From Zonotrichia leucophrys gambelii (Eukaryota; Chordata; Aves; Passeriformes; Passerellidae), in contig NC_088179.1 of NCBI RefSeq assembly GCF_028769735.1, positions 310,001 to 374,000 on the forward strand: a DNA stretch of 64,000 nt, written 5' to 3'. Shown here piece after piece: positions 1 to 11,065 of the stretch (its first letter is position 1; the number at the start of each line of letters is the position of its first letter). Under the pieces are notes generated by a model. It was given only the letters and a program-made list of their open reading frames with translations, was not told the origin of the DNA and searched no databases. Both the position numbers and the translations under genes were made by a program.

Positions 1-1423
1 CAAATACAGTTTCATGCCAGTCACTTTAATACAATAGTATGTAGGTGGCATTTGGCTTGCAAGGGTCTCATCACTAAGGAAATAATTTTCTGTGTAGGTG
101 CACAGCCTATAAATGCTGGAAACCACACAAAGTGCTTGTGTTTTCACTGCCTGCTGTTGGTTATGCAAAACCAATTCTTTCCAGTTCAAATACATTATTC
201 ACCCTGGGTCGTCTTCACCTTTTCACAGCCAAGAAAGGCCCTTTCAGCCTTTGGCAGCAATGAAGAATTAAAACTTCTTCAGTAGTTTTAAATGGCCACA
301 GAGTTGGGTCTGTGCATCTTCCAAAGGGTTTTGTTGCATAAGAGCCAAAGTGAACCATTGGGAGCCCAAACTATCCTTTTATTCTGTCTGCAAATTGTCT
401 GTCCCCAATAGTGATTCTAGATATTGCAGTAAAACAAATGTTAGGAGTCAATGCAATTTCAGGAACAGTAGAGATCCATTAGTATAAATGCAGCTGCAAA
501 ATCGAATTTCAATTCGGCCAAAAGTGTGGTGAAGACATCACATACTGGGATTAACAGTCTTCTGATAACTGAGTTAATTCTCTGGATTTTGGAGCAGTTC
601 TGTGACTGAGGGGAGCCTTAGGACAAGTTACCTGTCTTACAAAAGACACTAGTACCCTCCACAAAATATTGAGAAGGAAAAATTCCTTCAAGAGTCTAAA
701 TTCATCACCTGAAGGTTGTTTTCATTGCTTAGCAACATAAACTAAACCCTTCTTGCCAGCTTTCTCAGGGTTATGTATTTCAACAACAGCATCAAAGCAA
801 TCTCAAAGAGGAGGATTCACCTTGGGACTGTACCCACCATGAGATCAGAGCTTTTACAGTTTGCCAGCACATACTTTGCCTTGTTGAGCCTTGCTATTCA
901 ATTGGAAGATGCCATTTCAAACCCTGAGGAGCAAGGCTGATGATAACAGTGCTGTAATTATGGCTGAGTACTCTCATTGTTAGAACATGATAGACCAGGC
1001 TTCACAATTATTAAAGTAATTAAAAAAGGCCTTTGGTCAGCTAGCAGCTGCAGCAGGTGAAGAACATAGAGGCCTTGAAATATTTCTGCATGTTTCAGAC
1101 TCCAGCCTGGTTTTGAGGCCAAAGACTCATATACAGCAGGAGCTGTATATGGCTGGATTCCAAATAGTTGCAGCTTCTGTTGGATCCACCTTTCTCCCTC
1201 TTCCTCTGTGCAATAAGAATGTCACCTGATAATACTGGACCTGCATCTTCTAATCCCAAGGAGGACACTGGCACAAAGAGAAAGAAATGCTGTCCTCCCT
1301 GTATCACCCACCTTTCCCTGATTCATTGGAGAACCTAAGGCCTTATTCCTGAACCCCTGTTCTCTTTTTCCTTTATATCAGAAAAAAGTCAGAATCTTAA
1401 GAAAGAATGCCAAACAAAAACCC
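1..1423. other. Unique-looking non-coding DNA
   Basis: No recognisable gene, RNA or repeat is seen here. The reading frames that stay open are 60-80 codons long, lack any family motif, and are what AT-rich DNA gives by chance. The stretch ends where a family A LTR fragment begins. Confidence 0.5.
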
Positions 1424-1654
1424 AGTAGTCATATTCATATTTCCTGGAAAAATGCCTTCACCCAGGGCTTTTCTTCTGGGAAGCTGAAAAGCCTCAGAGA
1501 AAAGGAAAACAATTCTGATCTCATTTGCTTCTCCTGTATTGTGCTCATGTGGAATGTGTTTGGAGATTGTTTACCCACAGGCGATTGTTCCATTGGATTC
1601 TGCTGTGAGTTGTTTTCACTCTTTGGCCAATCAGGGCCAAGCTGTGTCAGGGCT
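1424..1654 (+). mobile_element. Partial solo LTR, family A (5' part only)
   Basis: This segment matches the first 230 or so bases of the LTR family that is complete at 8054-8474. It shares the block around TTCTGGGAAGCTGAAAAG, the block around GTGGAATGTGTTTGGAG, and the CCAAT-box region TTTGGCCAATCAGGGCC. Similarity stops abruptly after GTGTCAGGGCT, so the TATA-like stretch, the AATAAA signal and the 3' end present in complete copies are missing. No target-site duplication can be expected at the broken end. It is an old, truncated ERV relic with no coding capacity. Confidence 0.85.
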
Positions 1655-4062
1655 TGTATTAAACCATAATATATGGGTTTATATTCTTTGGGTAGTGAGA
1701 AAGTAAATCCATTTGCTAAAATATTTTGTTGATACAAAGGTATTTTTGGTTTTGTGCCTGGGTAATCTTATTAAGAGAATGACAAGTTTCTAGAAAATGT
1801 GGCCCACTGACATGTGGCAAACCACTGTGCACACTTTACACACACATTACAAAACTGAGATTACTTGCTACTGCCCTAATATTGCTGAAGAAGTGATTGT
1901 CACTGTCCAAAGGCCAGTGTTGTTCTGGAGCTGTGTTCTCCCCGTTTGGGCTGTAAAAAATCCTTTTCCCAAGGGTGATTTCACCAAGGATTAGTTTTTT
2001 TCTCCTTGAAATAATATAGTGGAAATCAGTTATACTTCCCAATAAATGCTAATTATCATGCTTCTGAGGCAAACACCAGAACTATAGAGAGTAAATTCTC
2101 AGCTGATGTGGATGCTTTGGAGCTGTGTTGTCATCAGCTGAAGTTGAATCAAGAGAGAGACAGATGTGGAAGAACAGGAAATGACTTTATACAGGTGTAC
2201 AGGTTCTACTTTTCCAATATGTACAAATCAGAAAATATTTCTTTAGTGCATAAATGTATATTCCCTTCAGGTATAAAATGTTTCCTTAGGGTATAAACCC
2301 CATGAATATTGATTATTTAAATATTTTAAATCTGCAGATTCAGGGGGCTGCAGTGCCAGTCCTTGTGCCTATAAACCCCTGTGATTCTTCACTTTCCTTC
2401 ATGGCTGAGTCAGTGGCACACTCCATGAGAGAAGCTTTATCCTTTTCTTCCCAGTTTGCTGCCCAGAAAGATTCTTAGCTACAAATTCTTTAAAGTTGTC
2501 AAAAATGTTGACTTAGCAAAGATTTTATCAGCTTTGCCTTAATTGCTAGAAGGGAATAACCAGTGATAAAAATCATGTGCCTTATTAATATATAAATAAA
2601 TTATGATAGCAGCCTTTCTGTCTCCAGGAGGTTGGGTGAAAAATGGCTTGTCATGGTTGGGTGGCATTTACTTTTCTATCTGTCAATATTTAGAGGATTT
2701 TATTACTTTGCAGTGCCAAGTTTAAAATGGCTAATGGAAATACTAAAATGGAATAATTCTAACTAAATAAAACTGGTTCTCCATGTGTTATTCCCTTGAC
2801 AGTAACTTAATGTGCTTTCTGAAACAAAGCTATGGTGGAAAAATGGGTTATATTTAAATTTATGTGTTGTTCATTTGCTTACTCTCAGAAATTTTCTTTT
2901 CCAGCAGAGGTGAGCCATGGTGCTTTATGTCAACTATGGCTCAAATATTTATACAGGACAGAAGGTTAGAAGTGGCCAGAGCGTTTCCAGATCCACTGAA
3001 TTACCAAATGTTCTGCTTTTGAAAATCACCAATAACACAGTGGCAGATAATTAACCACATCAGTAACAGCACTGCTCTGCCACAGGTCAGGGCTGCAATG
3101 TCTGGCCAGCCCAACAGGGGTGGCCTAACATGAAAATTACACCTCTAGCAGGAACTGCAGTGGTGACCAAAACTCCAGGTGCGAACAGAGGACCTGTGCT
3201 AAAAAAGAGCCCTCTTGCCAAGTTAGCTGTGCTGCCTGCAGTGACAGCACCACTCTGTCATCTCTGGGCTGGATGCTGGATGCTTCTTCTGAGGCACACT
3301 CCATCATACCTGGAACAGCTGCTGTTCAGAGGCAACAATAACAAGAATACTTCTAGTCTATTCATGAAAGAATTGTAGAATAAGATAATTAATCTTTATA
3401 ATTCTCATGGCATCATTTTTAGACTTTATACACCGACTCCCATCTTTTTCAGAAGAGTTTAATGAGTTACTGTAAATAAAGAAATGCACATTTACACTTT
3501 GGAAAGTAGGAAACAGAAGACCCAGGAAATGAAACAAAACTCTGAAAACAGCACAGACATTAACTGCTGAAAGAGAGGTGAACTTAAGAACCAGCAAGGC
3601 ACCAGAGGCTGAGAAACAGAGAAGATGATCTCATTGCCAAAGCAGCAACCACTCCAGGCAAGATTTGGGAGGTAGGCAGAGACGCCTCAGGTGTCTGCAG
3701 GAGAGCTCCTGTTCTATGCAGCTCCACTGGATCACAGAGCTGTCACAGCAAAGCTCTCTTTATGTGGTGCTTTCACTAGTTAGGAAACACTTTTTACAGT
3801 AAAAGATGTTTATTTATGTCATATTTGGAATAGTACTGATTTTTATGAAATCACACAAAATCTGAGCACAAATTTTTCAGTAACATCCGAGGCAGAAACA
3901 AGACACACAGATAATGCCCACAAAACAACCTTTTCTATTTCAGGCACTGAAAACACATCAGGTGTTTCATAACTACACTGAAAAAGGGAATGGGAAGAAA
4001 TTATGGCACAAATGTTGTTTTGAGTTCACCCACCTCCCTCTTGCATTGCATTGGCCACACAT
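1655..4062. other. Unique-looking non-coding DNA
   Basis: No gene or known repeat was recognised. A somewhat GC-richer patch at about 3060-3330 contains an 82-codon open frame (3130-3378, plus) without any motif I know. The rest is ordinary AT-rich sequence. Confidence 0.45.
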
Positions 4063-4703
4063 TGTCCTGGTTTAGAGCAAATTTGGGAGAGAATCCCCAA
4101 AGGGGCTCTTTTAGTAAAGCAGATTCAATCAGCCCCTCACTCCAACCGGTCTGGGAGAAAACACCTCCTTGGGGAAAAGTGGACAAAACCTGTTTATTAA
4201 ACAATAAAACCTAAACAATATTTAACAATAAAACCTCTTGCTGCTCCAAAAGAGATGACAAACTGAGACAGTCCCTCCCCGGGTTGCAGCTCAGCTCACT
4301 CAGTCTCTGATCAGTCCCTCAGTGCTGGAATTGTCGCAGGCCAGGCCCGGCCTAGTGGGCCTCAGCTGCAGCTGCCGGTGCTCCCCTGGGTGTTCATTCC
4401 AGAGCAGGTTTGAGCAGCTCCAAAGAAAAGAGAAAAAAACCACAGTCCAGGGAACTTCTTTGCCTCAGCTAGCTAAACTAACTAAAGACAAAAAAGAGCT
4501 CTGTCCCGCTGTCTGTCCATCCGCAGACAGCACAGTCCAGGAGCAGGAATGTGGGGGAGTGAGAGCAGTGTCTGGGAAAAAAAACTGTGCACTTCTCTCC
4601 CCCCTTCACTCTCTGCACCAAGTCTAAAGGTGCAAAACTTATTATTCAGCATAACAGAACAAGACAATTGGGGATAAAAGCATCATATAGTCAACCCAGG
4701 ACA
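4063..4703 (-). mobile_element. Solo LTR, 641 bp, probable ERVL/ERV3 type
   Basis: The element starts TGTCCTGG and ends CCAGGACA, a perfect 8-bp terminal inverted repeat with the TG...CA ends of an LTR. The five bases CACAT lie on both sides (4058-4062 and 4704-4708), reading as a target-site duplication. If the end were placed one base earlier, the repeat could be read as six bases. A TTTATT at 4193-4198 is an AATAAA polyadenylation signal on the minus strand, which sets the orientation. The interior is GC-richer than its surroundings. No paired LTR or viral internal region is next to it. The songbird family name is not assigned because no library search was possible. Confidence 0.85.
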
Positions 4704-4934
4704 CACATTAATTACAATTCCCTGGCATTTACTTCCTACCTACAGATTCCACAAGTGGCAGCTTTGTCATTAAGCTGAGCTCAGACTCAGTCCTAGTACA
4801 AACACACCACAAGGATGGGACTTTTTGGTACCTTGGAAATGTTCATGGCAATTCCTCCTTCCCTTCCAACAGCCTGTATGATGTCTCAGCCTCTTCTTCA
4901 TGTTCATCTTTTAAGATGTCACTATCAGCCTGTC

Positions 4935-5341
4935 TGTTGTATTTTTGGGGAAGCCCAGATGAAGGCAGGAATGATGAATCTGACTCCATGATCTCAGAAG
5001 ACTAATTTATTAATTTATGATACTATATTATATTAAAGAATACTATACTAAACTATACTAAAGAATATAGAAAGGCTAAAAAGATAATAATGAAAATTCG
5101 TGACTCCTTCCAGAGCCCTGACACAGCTTGGCCCTGATTGGCCAAAGAGGGAAAACAACTTACAGCAGAATCCAATGGAACAATCACCTGTGGGTAAACA
5201 ATCTCCAAACACATTCCACATGAGCACAACACAGGAGAAGCAAATGAGATCAGAATTGTTTTCCTTTTCTCTGAGGCTTTTCAGCTTCCCAGGAGAGAAA
5301 TCCTGGGTGAAGGGATTTTTTCAAAGAATGTGAATGCCACA
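4935..5341 (-). mobile_element. Complete solo LTR, family A, TSD CCTGTC
   Basis: This 407-bp element is the reverse complement of the family A LTR. On the plus strand it begins TGTTGTATTTTTGG and ends GAATGCCACA. The six bases CCTGTC flank it on both sides (4929-4934 and 5342-5347), a clean 6-bp target-site duplication typical of class II (ERVK-like) integration. The minus-strand AATAAA is at 5006-5011, and the CCAAT region lies near 5135-5155. No internal proviral sequence adjoins it, so it is a solo LTR from recombination between two LTRs. The 77-codon open frame within it is LTR sequence, not a gene. Confidence 0.93.
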
Positions 5342-5601
5342 CCTGTCCAGGTCTTACCTATCACTGCAGGGAGCCCCTGGCAGCTATGCAGGTACATCAC
5401 TAGTCCACAAGAGATAGATGCAAATCACTTATTTCTAATTTCCTATAGAGTATCACCCATGACATCCAAGTCACCCAAAAGGAATGCAGTAGAGACTGAA
5501 AGGCAGAGTTTCTGCTAGCCATGCCCCACTTCTGGCTCCTTATCAGTTTCTTTTCTCACCTTGTCCAAAGTCCTTTATCACACTTTGGTAAAACTGCCAT
5601 T

Positions 5602-5749
5602 AAGAAAAATTGTCAATTTTCTCTCCACAAAGCTGTGCTGTCTTCAGCCATCATCAACTTCAATGGAAAGGAAAAGGTGATGATGAAAGGAAGATGATGA
5701 TGGCAGAAGACAGCACAGCTCTGTAGAGAGAAAATTGGCAATTTTTCTT
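5602..5749. repeat. Fold-back inverted repeat, 55-bp arms, 38-nt loop
   Basis: The left arm is 5602-5656 and the right arm 5695-5749. The reverse complement of the right arm matches the left arm at 51 of 55 positions by direct comparison, with no gaps. As RNA from the plus strand, one of the four differences would be a G-U wobble. The loop, 5657-5694, is purine-rich. Just beyond the right arm, 5750-5771 repeats the GATGATG(G/T)CAGAAGACA motif of that arm, so there is a third partial copy in direct orientation. No flanking target duplication is visible. It could be a small MITE-like fold-back element, a locally formed inverted duplication, or a hairpin-RNA source. The sequence alone does not decide. 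Confidence 0.9.
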
Positions 5750-5771
5750 GATGATGTCAGAAGACACCACT

Positions 5772-8053
5772 CCTTTCCTCATCCCTTAAAATTTCCTCTG
5801 AGCAGTGGAGCCCAGCTGACAGACACACTGGAGGGATTCAAGCACCATGTCTCATTCCAGAAGAGAAGGAAGAAGAAGGCTGGAGGTGACTCACTATGAG
5901 CCAGCCCGAGGTTTTATCTCTTGGGGCAGTTGTGGTGCCCATACATCACCTCATGTCAGAGTAAGGCAGAGTCAGCCAGCTCAGACATTGCTCTGGAGCA
6001 TCAAACAATCCTGAACCCTGTGGATTTCAAATTCTAGCAAATACCAGTGGTGACTTTGAACCCAAGACATCAATTTAACCATGGTAAAAAGATCATGGAT
6101 GCAAGAAGTCAAGATTCTTACCCATAAGCAGAAGCCTTGAAACTTTTAATGCCAATCCACAGTTGGTAAGGGTAATAACACAATCTTTAACCTAGCTCTG
6201 CTTTGTAATTGTTTAGAAAAATATGCAATTAATGGACCAAATTGTCTTTTTAGCAATAAATGTTCTGACCAAGTCTCATTGGCAGCAGCATAGCATAAGC
6301 TGGGTAATCTGCCAGGAGTGGACTCTGTAATCATACATCAGTCCTCATCTTCATCTCAACCTCTTTTAGACCTGGGATTGATATGCAAACGATCCCATCT
6401 GCACTGTCCCATGTAAAACTCAACATTCAAGGCCACAAAACACAACTGCTCAGAAGTTATACAAATTCACTTGACCTCTGAATTAAATGCAAGAATTAAT
6501 GTTGGGTTTTGTCCCTATTCCTTGAGCATTTCCCAGCAGCATCAGCTCCTCCTGTCCCTCAGCTTTCAGGGATTTTGGTTGTTAATCTACATGCACAAAC
6601 ACTTTCTCTGTAAGTGAATTATCTCTTCATAGATAAAGTAATGAATCCTGGCTCTTATATCCAGGACACTGGACAGACACATTGCCAAAAATGTCACTGA
6701 CTATAATGTTATACAACTCACAATTAAATGGTATAAAGATACTGTCATGGCAAGAAATATAAAGATCTCTAACAAGTTAACATTGAGCCATGCCTCTTCC
6801 AGTCTGCAGTTACAAAATAAAGAAGTTACAGGAGTCTTGAGCCCACAGAAAAATTTATACACAGGGTGTGGCCTTGTGTTCCAAAATGGTTTTTCCACAA
6901 ACTGATGAAAAGCATGTTGACAGCAACTGTTTATAATCCATCAGTAAGTCAATTTTTCCCTGTGGACCCCTGGGTTGTAATGAACTTGTTCATTCTGAGT
7001 GCTCTGATCTTGAAACATGAATTTTGTGTTTGTTCTGGTATGTTTACCTATAGGGAGGTTTGGTTTTGTGTTTTGTGGAAATTAACTTTATCCATATCCT
7101 AAAAAAAAAAAAGAAAAGAAAAAATATTTGAGTCTCTGCTCAGGACTAGAGTTTGCTGTCTATTAGGTTGTGGTTGAAGCAGCTCTTAAATCTGCAAATA
7201 ATAAAAATACTACCACAATTTCTTTAAAAATATTCTGTGGAGGAAGTTTTGATTTTGATGGGACACCGTCATCACTGCTGAATTTGTTTAGCTGAATGTA
7301 TTGCACTGAACTGTAGACCTTTAAATTGATTTCTCTTCACTTTAATAAAATTCTCTGATGTTAAAATGAGTTTATTACATTTATGTATTCGTTGGCCAGG
7401 TAAGATCAATATTAAAGGTAGGACCTGTAAAAGTTGGTGAGTTTGCTGCTGGAATTTAAAAGATTGGTGCACATGAAAGTCCATATTGCTGCTTATGGGG
7501 TGGCCTGTGGTTCATGCATTCCTCTTCTTGGAGGAAGTGTTCCAACTATTTTTTGGATATGCAGTACCATGAAGGTGATTTAATGGCGTTTGTGTTTCCA
7601 GGGGATTTGACACTCCGCAGCTCACAGCCTGGAACATTTCCTAACCTGTCATTATAAAACTCCAAGTCTCACTCCCTCCCATCCCCACGCAGGAGAGGTG
7701 CTGACAGCAGCTCATTGTCATTCCCAAGTGCTTTTCCCATCACCACAAATGCTGCTTATGTGCTTCCATTATCAACCCATCCTCATTCTTCTTGTTGCTT
7801 TGCTGTCAAATTCAGAATCTCACCACTGACACTGATGAGTGATCTTGTTTGCCCAGAATTTCAGAATTGACAGGTCTGATGCTGCTGCACTTGCTCCTGA
7901 CAGACTGAGGCAGGAAAACTGGCCCATGCCCTTGGGAATTCCTTTCTTTTTTCTGCTTATGGACTTGCAATCAATTCCATTGTGTGCTGTTCTCTTTTGT
8001 AACTGCTGTGCCACAATTGTTTTTTGGAACTTCTGGAGAGTTATCACCCCAAC
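5772..8053. other. Unique-looking non-coding DNA
   Basis: No gene or known repeat was recognised. It contains an A-rich run at 7101-7125 that is too isolated to be called the tail of a retrocopy. Open frames are short and featureless. Confidence 0.45.
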
Positions 8054-8474
8054 TGTTACTGTCAAATTTTTTTGAAAAATCTTCTTGCCCAGGATTCTTC
8101 TCCTGGGAAGCTGAAAAGCCTCAGAGAAAAATGGAAACAATAATTATATGATTTGCTTCTCCTGTGTTGTGCTCATGTGGAATGTGTTTGCAGATTGTTT
8201 ACCCACAGGTGATTGTTCCACTGGATTCTGCTGTGAGTTGTTTTCACTCTTTGGCCAATCAGGGCCAAGCTGTGTCAGGACTCAGGAGAGAGTCAGGAGT
8301 TTCCATTATTATCTTTTTAGCCTTCTGTTTGTATCCTTCCTGTATTCTTTAGCATAGTTTAGTATAGTGTTCTTTAATATAATATAGTATCATAAAACAA
8401 TAAATTAGCCTTATAAGAACACGGAGTCAGATTCATCATTCCTGCCTTCATTGGGGGTCTCAGAAAATACAACA
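8054..8474 (+). mobile_element. Complete solo LTR, family A, TSD CCCAAC
   Basis: This is the best reference copy of family A in the window. It is 421 bp, begins TGTTACTGTC and ends ATACAACA. The six bases CCCAAC sit immediately outside both ends (8048-8053 and 8475-8480). Within it are a CCAAT box at 8255-8259, an AT-rich TATA-like stretch near 8350-8395, and an AATAAA signal at 8399-8404. That order matches U3-R of a retroviral LTR. The 6-bp duplication points to a class II (ERVK-like) integrase. There is no provirus beside it. Open frames inside (for example 8164-8352) recur in other copies only because the DNA is shared. Confidence 0.95.
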
Positions 8475-9403
8475 CCCAACCAAGGAAATGGCAGGTGAAC
8501 TTCAACTCCCAATTATCCAAACTTTTTTTTTATTGTATTGGAGGGGAGATGAGGGAGCAGTGAGCAGAGGGCCAAGAGGGCAATAAGTGGCTTTCTGTGG
8601 CAATCTCTTTCAGGCTGATACAATGCCTGAATCAGAGAGTATTTGAATCAGAAAGAGATTTCTGTTCCAGGTACCTGAAACAACATCCTCTGTGGTAAAA
8701 ATCTCCACAAACTCTTAAGAAACTGAGCAATGGCTGCAGATAAATAGTGGCCGAGGGATGTTTGCCTTACAAAACCATTTCAGGGAGTAGTTGAAAATGT
8801 TCTTGATGCTATTTTATACTGCTATTCCATTCTTATACTCCAGAGCAGATAAAAACTGTGATAAAAACCAGCTCCTGGATTAGGGTACCTCTAGAAAGGC
8901 TTAGTTGACAAAGTAGTGAGTGCCCTAAAGTGCAGTTCTGCAGTAACTGAGCCTGGGACATGACTACAGCAGGTTTTATTTCTCTTTTAAAGTTGCTCTT
9001 TTGCATCAATTCCTTAAGTTATCACCTTTACCTTAGATAGGTGATTTCCTACAAGCAAAAATTTTGCAGTTTCACACATGAGCATGGTTAAAACCAGAAA
9101 GGCTGCCAGTGTCTCGGAGAGAAGCACAAACAGTGAAAAAGGGCACAGAGGAATATATTTATTTAACTATGGCTCTTCCAGGCCCAAACAGGTGCAAAGC
9201 TGCAACACCTAATTTGCAACAAGAAATATTGCAGTGCTTAAACTAGTGGAAACCATTAGATTTTCCTGATTTAAATATACAGATTTTCATAAGGGACGAG
9301 GAAATAAGTCTGCCTCATCATAATATTCATCTGATCTTTTCAATACTCTCATTAACACTCGGTTCAAAAAAGTGACATTGCAGACATGATATAATTACAT
9401 GTC
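8475..9403. other. Unique-looking non-coding DNA
   Basis: Nothing beyond ordinary AT-rich sequence was recognised between the LTR at 8054-8474 and the AT-rich island that follows. Confidence 0.45.
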
Positions 9404-9655
9404 TAACACATGTTATATTATATATTATATTGTAATACAATTACATAATATTATATAATCATAATAGTATAATAAAAATCATAAATATAATAATATATTA
9501 AAATTAATTATGACATCTTAATAATCACTCTATATTAATATGGAATAATATGTATAATTATCAATGATTATATAATTACATTTTTATAATGTTTAATATA
9601 TTATATATTATGATATAATATTATAATATAATATATATTAATACTTTGATGTGTA
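9404..9655. repeat. AT-rich low-complexity island
   Basis: About 250 bases consist almost wholly of A and T in irregular TATA/ATAAT arrangements, with very few G or C. There is no fixed repeat unit. Confidence 0.85.
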
Positions 9656-10794
9656 TTATCAAAATATGTCACTTCTGATAAAGGTACTGTAAATCTTCCA
9701 TGTCCTAAGTCAGTTCTACAGTTCATCACTAAGTGGAGTACTAAGAGATCTGGAATGTTCCACAGTTAAGATCAATTCTGAGACATAAATTATGTAAAAC
9801 TGAACATAGCAAGTGAGAAAAGAGAAGCAATTTTAGCATGAGAATGAGGTGTCCTACATGCCTAAAGTTTATTGCCAGGAGCTTTTTCTAAAAGGCATCT
9901 CAAATACCTGGAGAATCATACATATTGTTGAATTCTACTTAGCCATCTTGCTTTGTTTACACTTCAGATGTTGCTGTTGAGCTCTCCCCTAGGCATGAAA
10001 ATTGTTGAAATTCTACCAAAGGCAAAAGCAATATGTGTGCAGTTTGCAAAGTGATTTAATTACTGCACAGTTGCTTGGCAAGAGGGATGCTGAAAGACAC
10101 ACAACTAAGGTGCAGTCAGCGCTCTGCCTGTGCAAAATCACATTGTAAGGAAAGGATAATAAAAAATGATTGTTGCAAATGCAAGACATGAAAAATGACC
10201 AAAGCACTGAAAGCTGAGGCCAGGATTTCTAAAGATATTTAGGTAATAAATTGGTCATATATGGCCAAGATCAACCTTCTATCAAGTTCTAAATGACTAT
10301 GTCTTGTTTCATTACATTTTTAAGCCTTGTAGTAAAATAACTTACTAGTTTTGTTTGCTTTTCCCTCTTCCTTTCGATTGAGAAACAAATTTCAGATGTT
10401 CTGATTTACAGTAAATAGAGGGGAGGAGGATCATTGGGAGGATTTTATTGCTGCAAAACTGGTGCATCAGTTATTTGGGAAGGTATTTGCTCATCTTGTC
10501 AGCTATCCTGTGTACTAATTAAACTGATGGATTACTAGTCAGGGAGAAATCTTCAAAGCTGTTTTTGGAATGCTGGAGGCACTTTGCAGAATCAAAAATG
10601 CAAACAGCTTGATGGTTAACAGGAAATAATTAAATGCACAAGTGATGTTACAGCACTGCCTGTGGGTTGTTACAAATCCTCTTCCCCCTCCCACCCTAAA
10701 CCAGGTCTGGTAATGGCAATACACTGAATAAACGTTCAACATTTACCTTTGATATGCTGCTGCCTTGTTCTTTGGAGAAGCTGATCCTTTATTG
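9656..10794. other. Unique-looking non-coding DNA
   Basis: No gene or repeat was recognised between the two AT-rich islands. Short open frames on the minus strand (10013-10207 and 10539-10742) carry no motif. Confidence 0.45.
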
Positions 10795-11065
10795 GCTGTT
10801 GTTATACTATTATTGACTATTGTTGTACTATTATAATGATTTCAATAATATTGAAATAATTATTGAATGCTAATTATTATTATAATATATAAAAATAAAA
10901 TTATTAGTATTTAAATTAAAATTATATATAATATATAATGTTATAAGTAATATATAATATAGAATTATAATAATTATTAATATATCGATATAGATTATGA
11001 TTATATATAAAATAATTATTTAATAGCTATTATTCAATAATAATTCAATATTATTATTGAATATT
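10795..11065. repeat. AT-rich low-complexity island
   Basis: Irregular ATT/AAT/TATA-rich sequence, with ATTATT and AATAAT words on both strands and only scattered G or C. It resembles the island at 9404-9655 but shares no clear unit with it. Confidence 0.85.

Noticed and set aside
3130..3378. 82-codon frame in a GC-richer patch as a small gene
   Set aside because: It has no recognisable domain, no splice-site or promoter support, and a length expected by chance.
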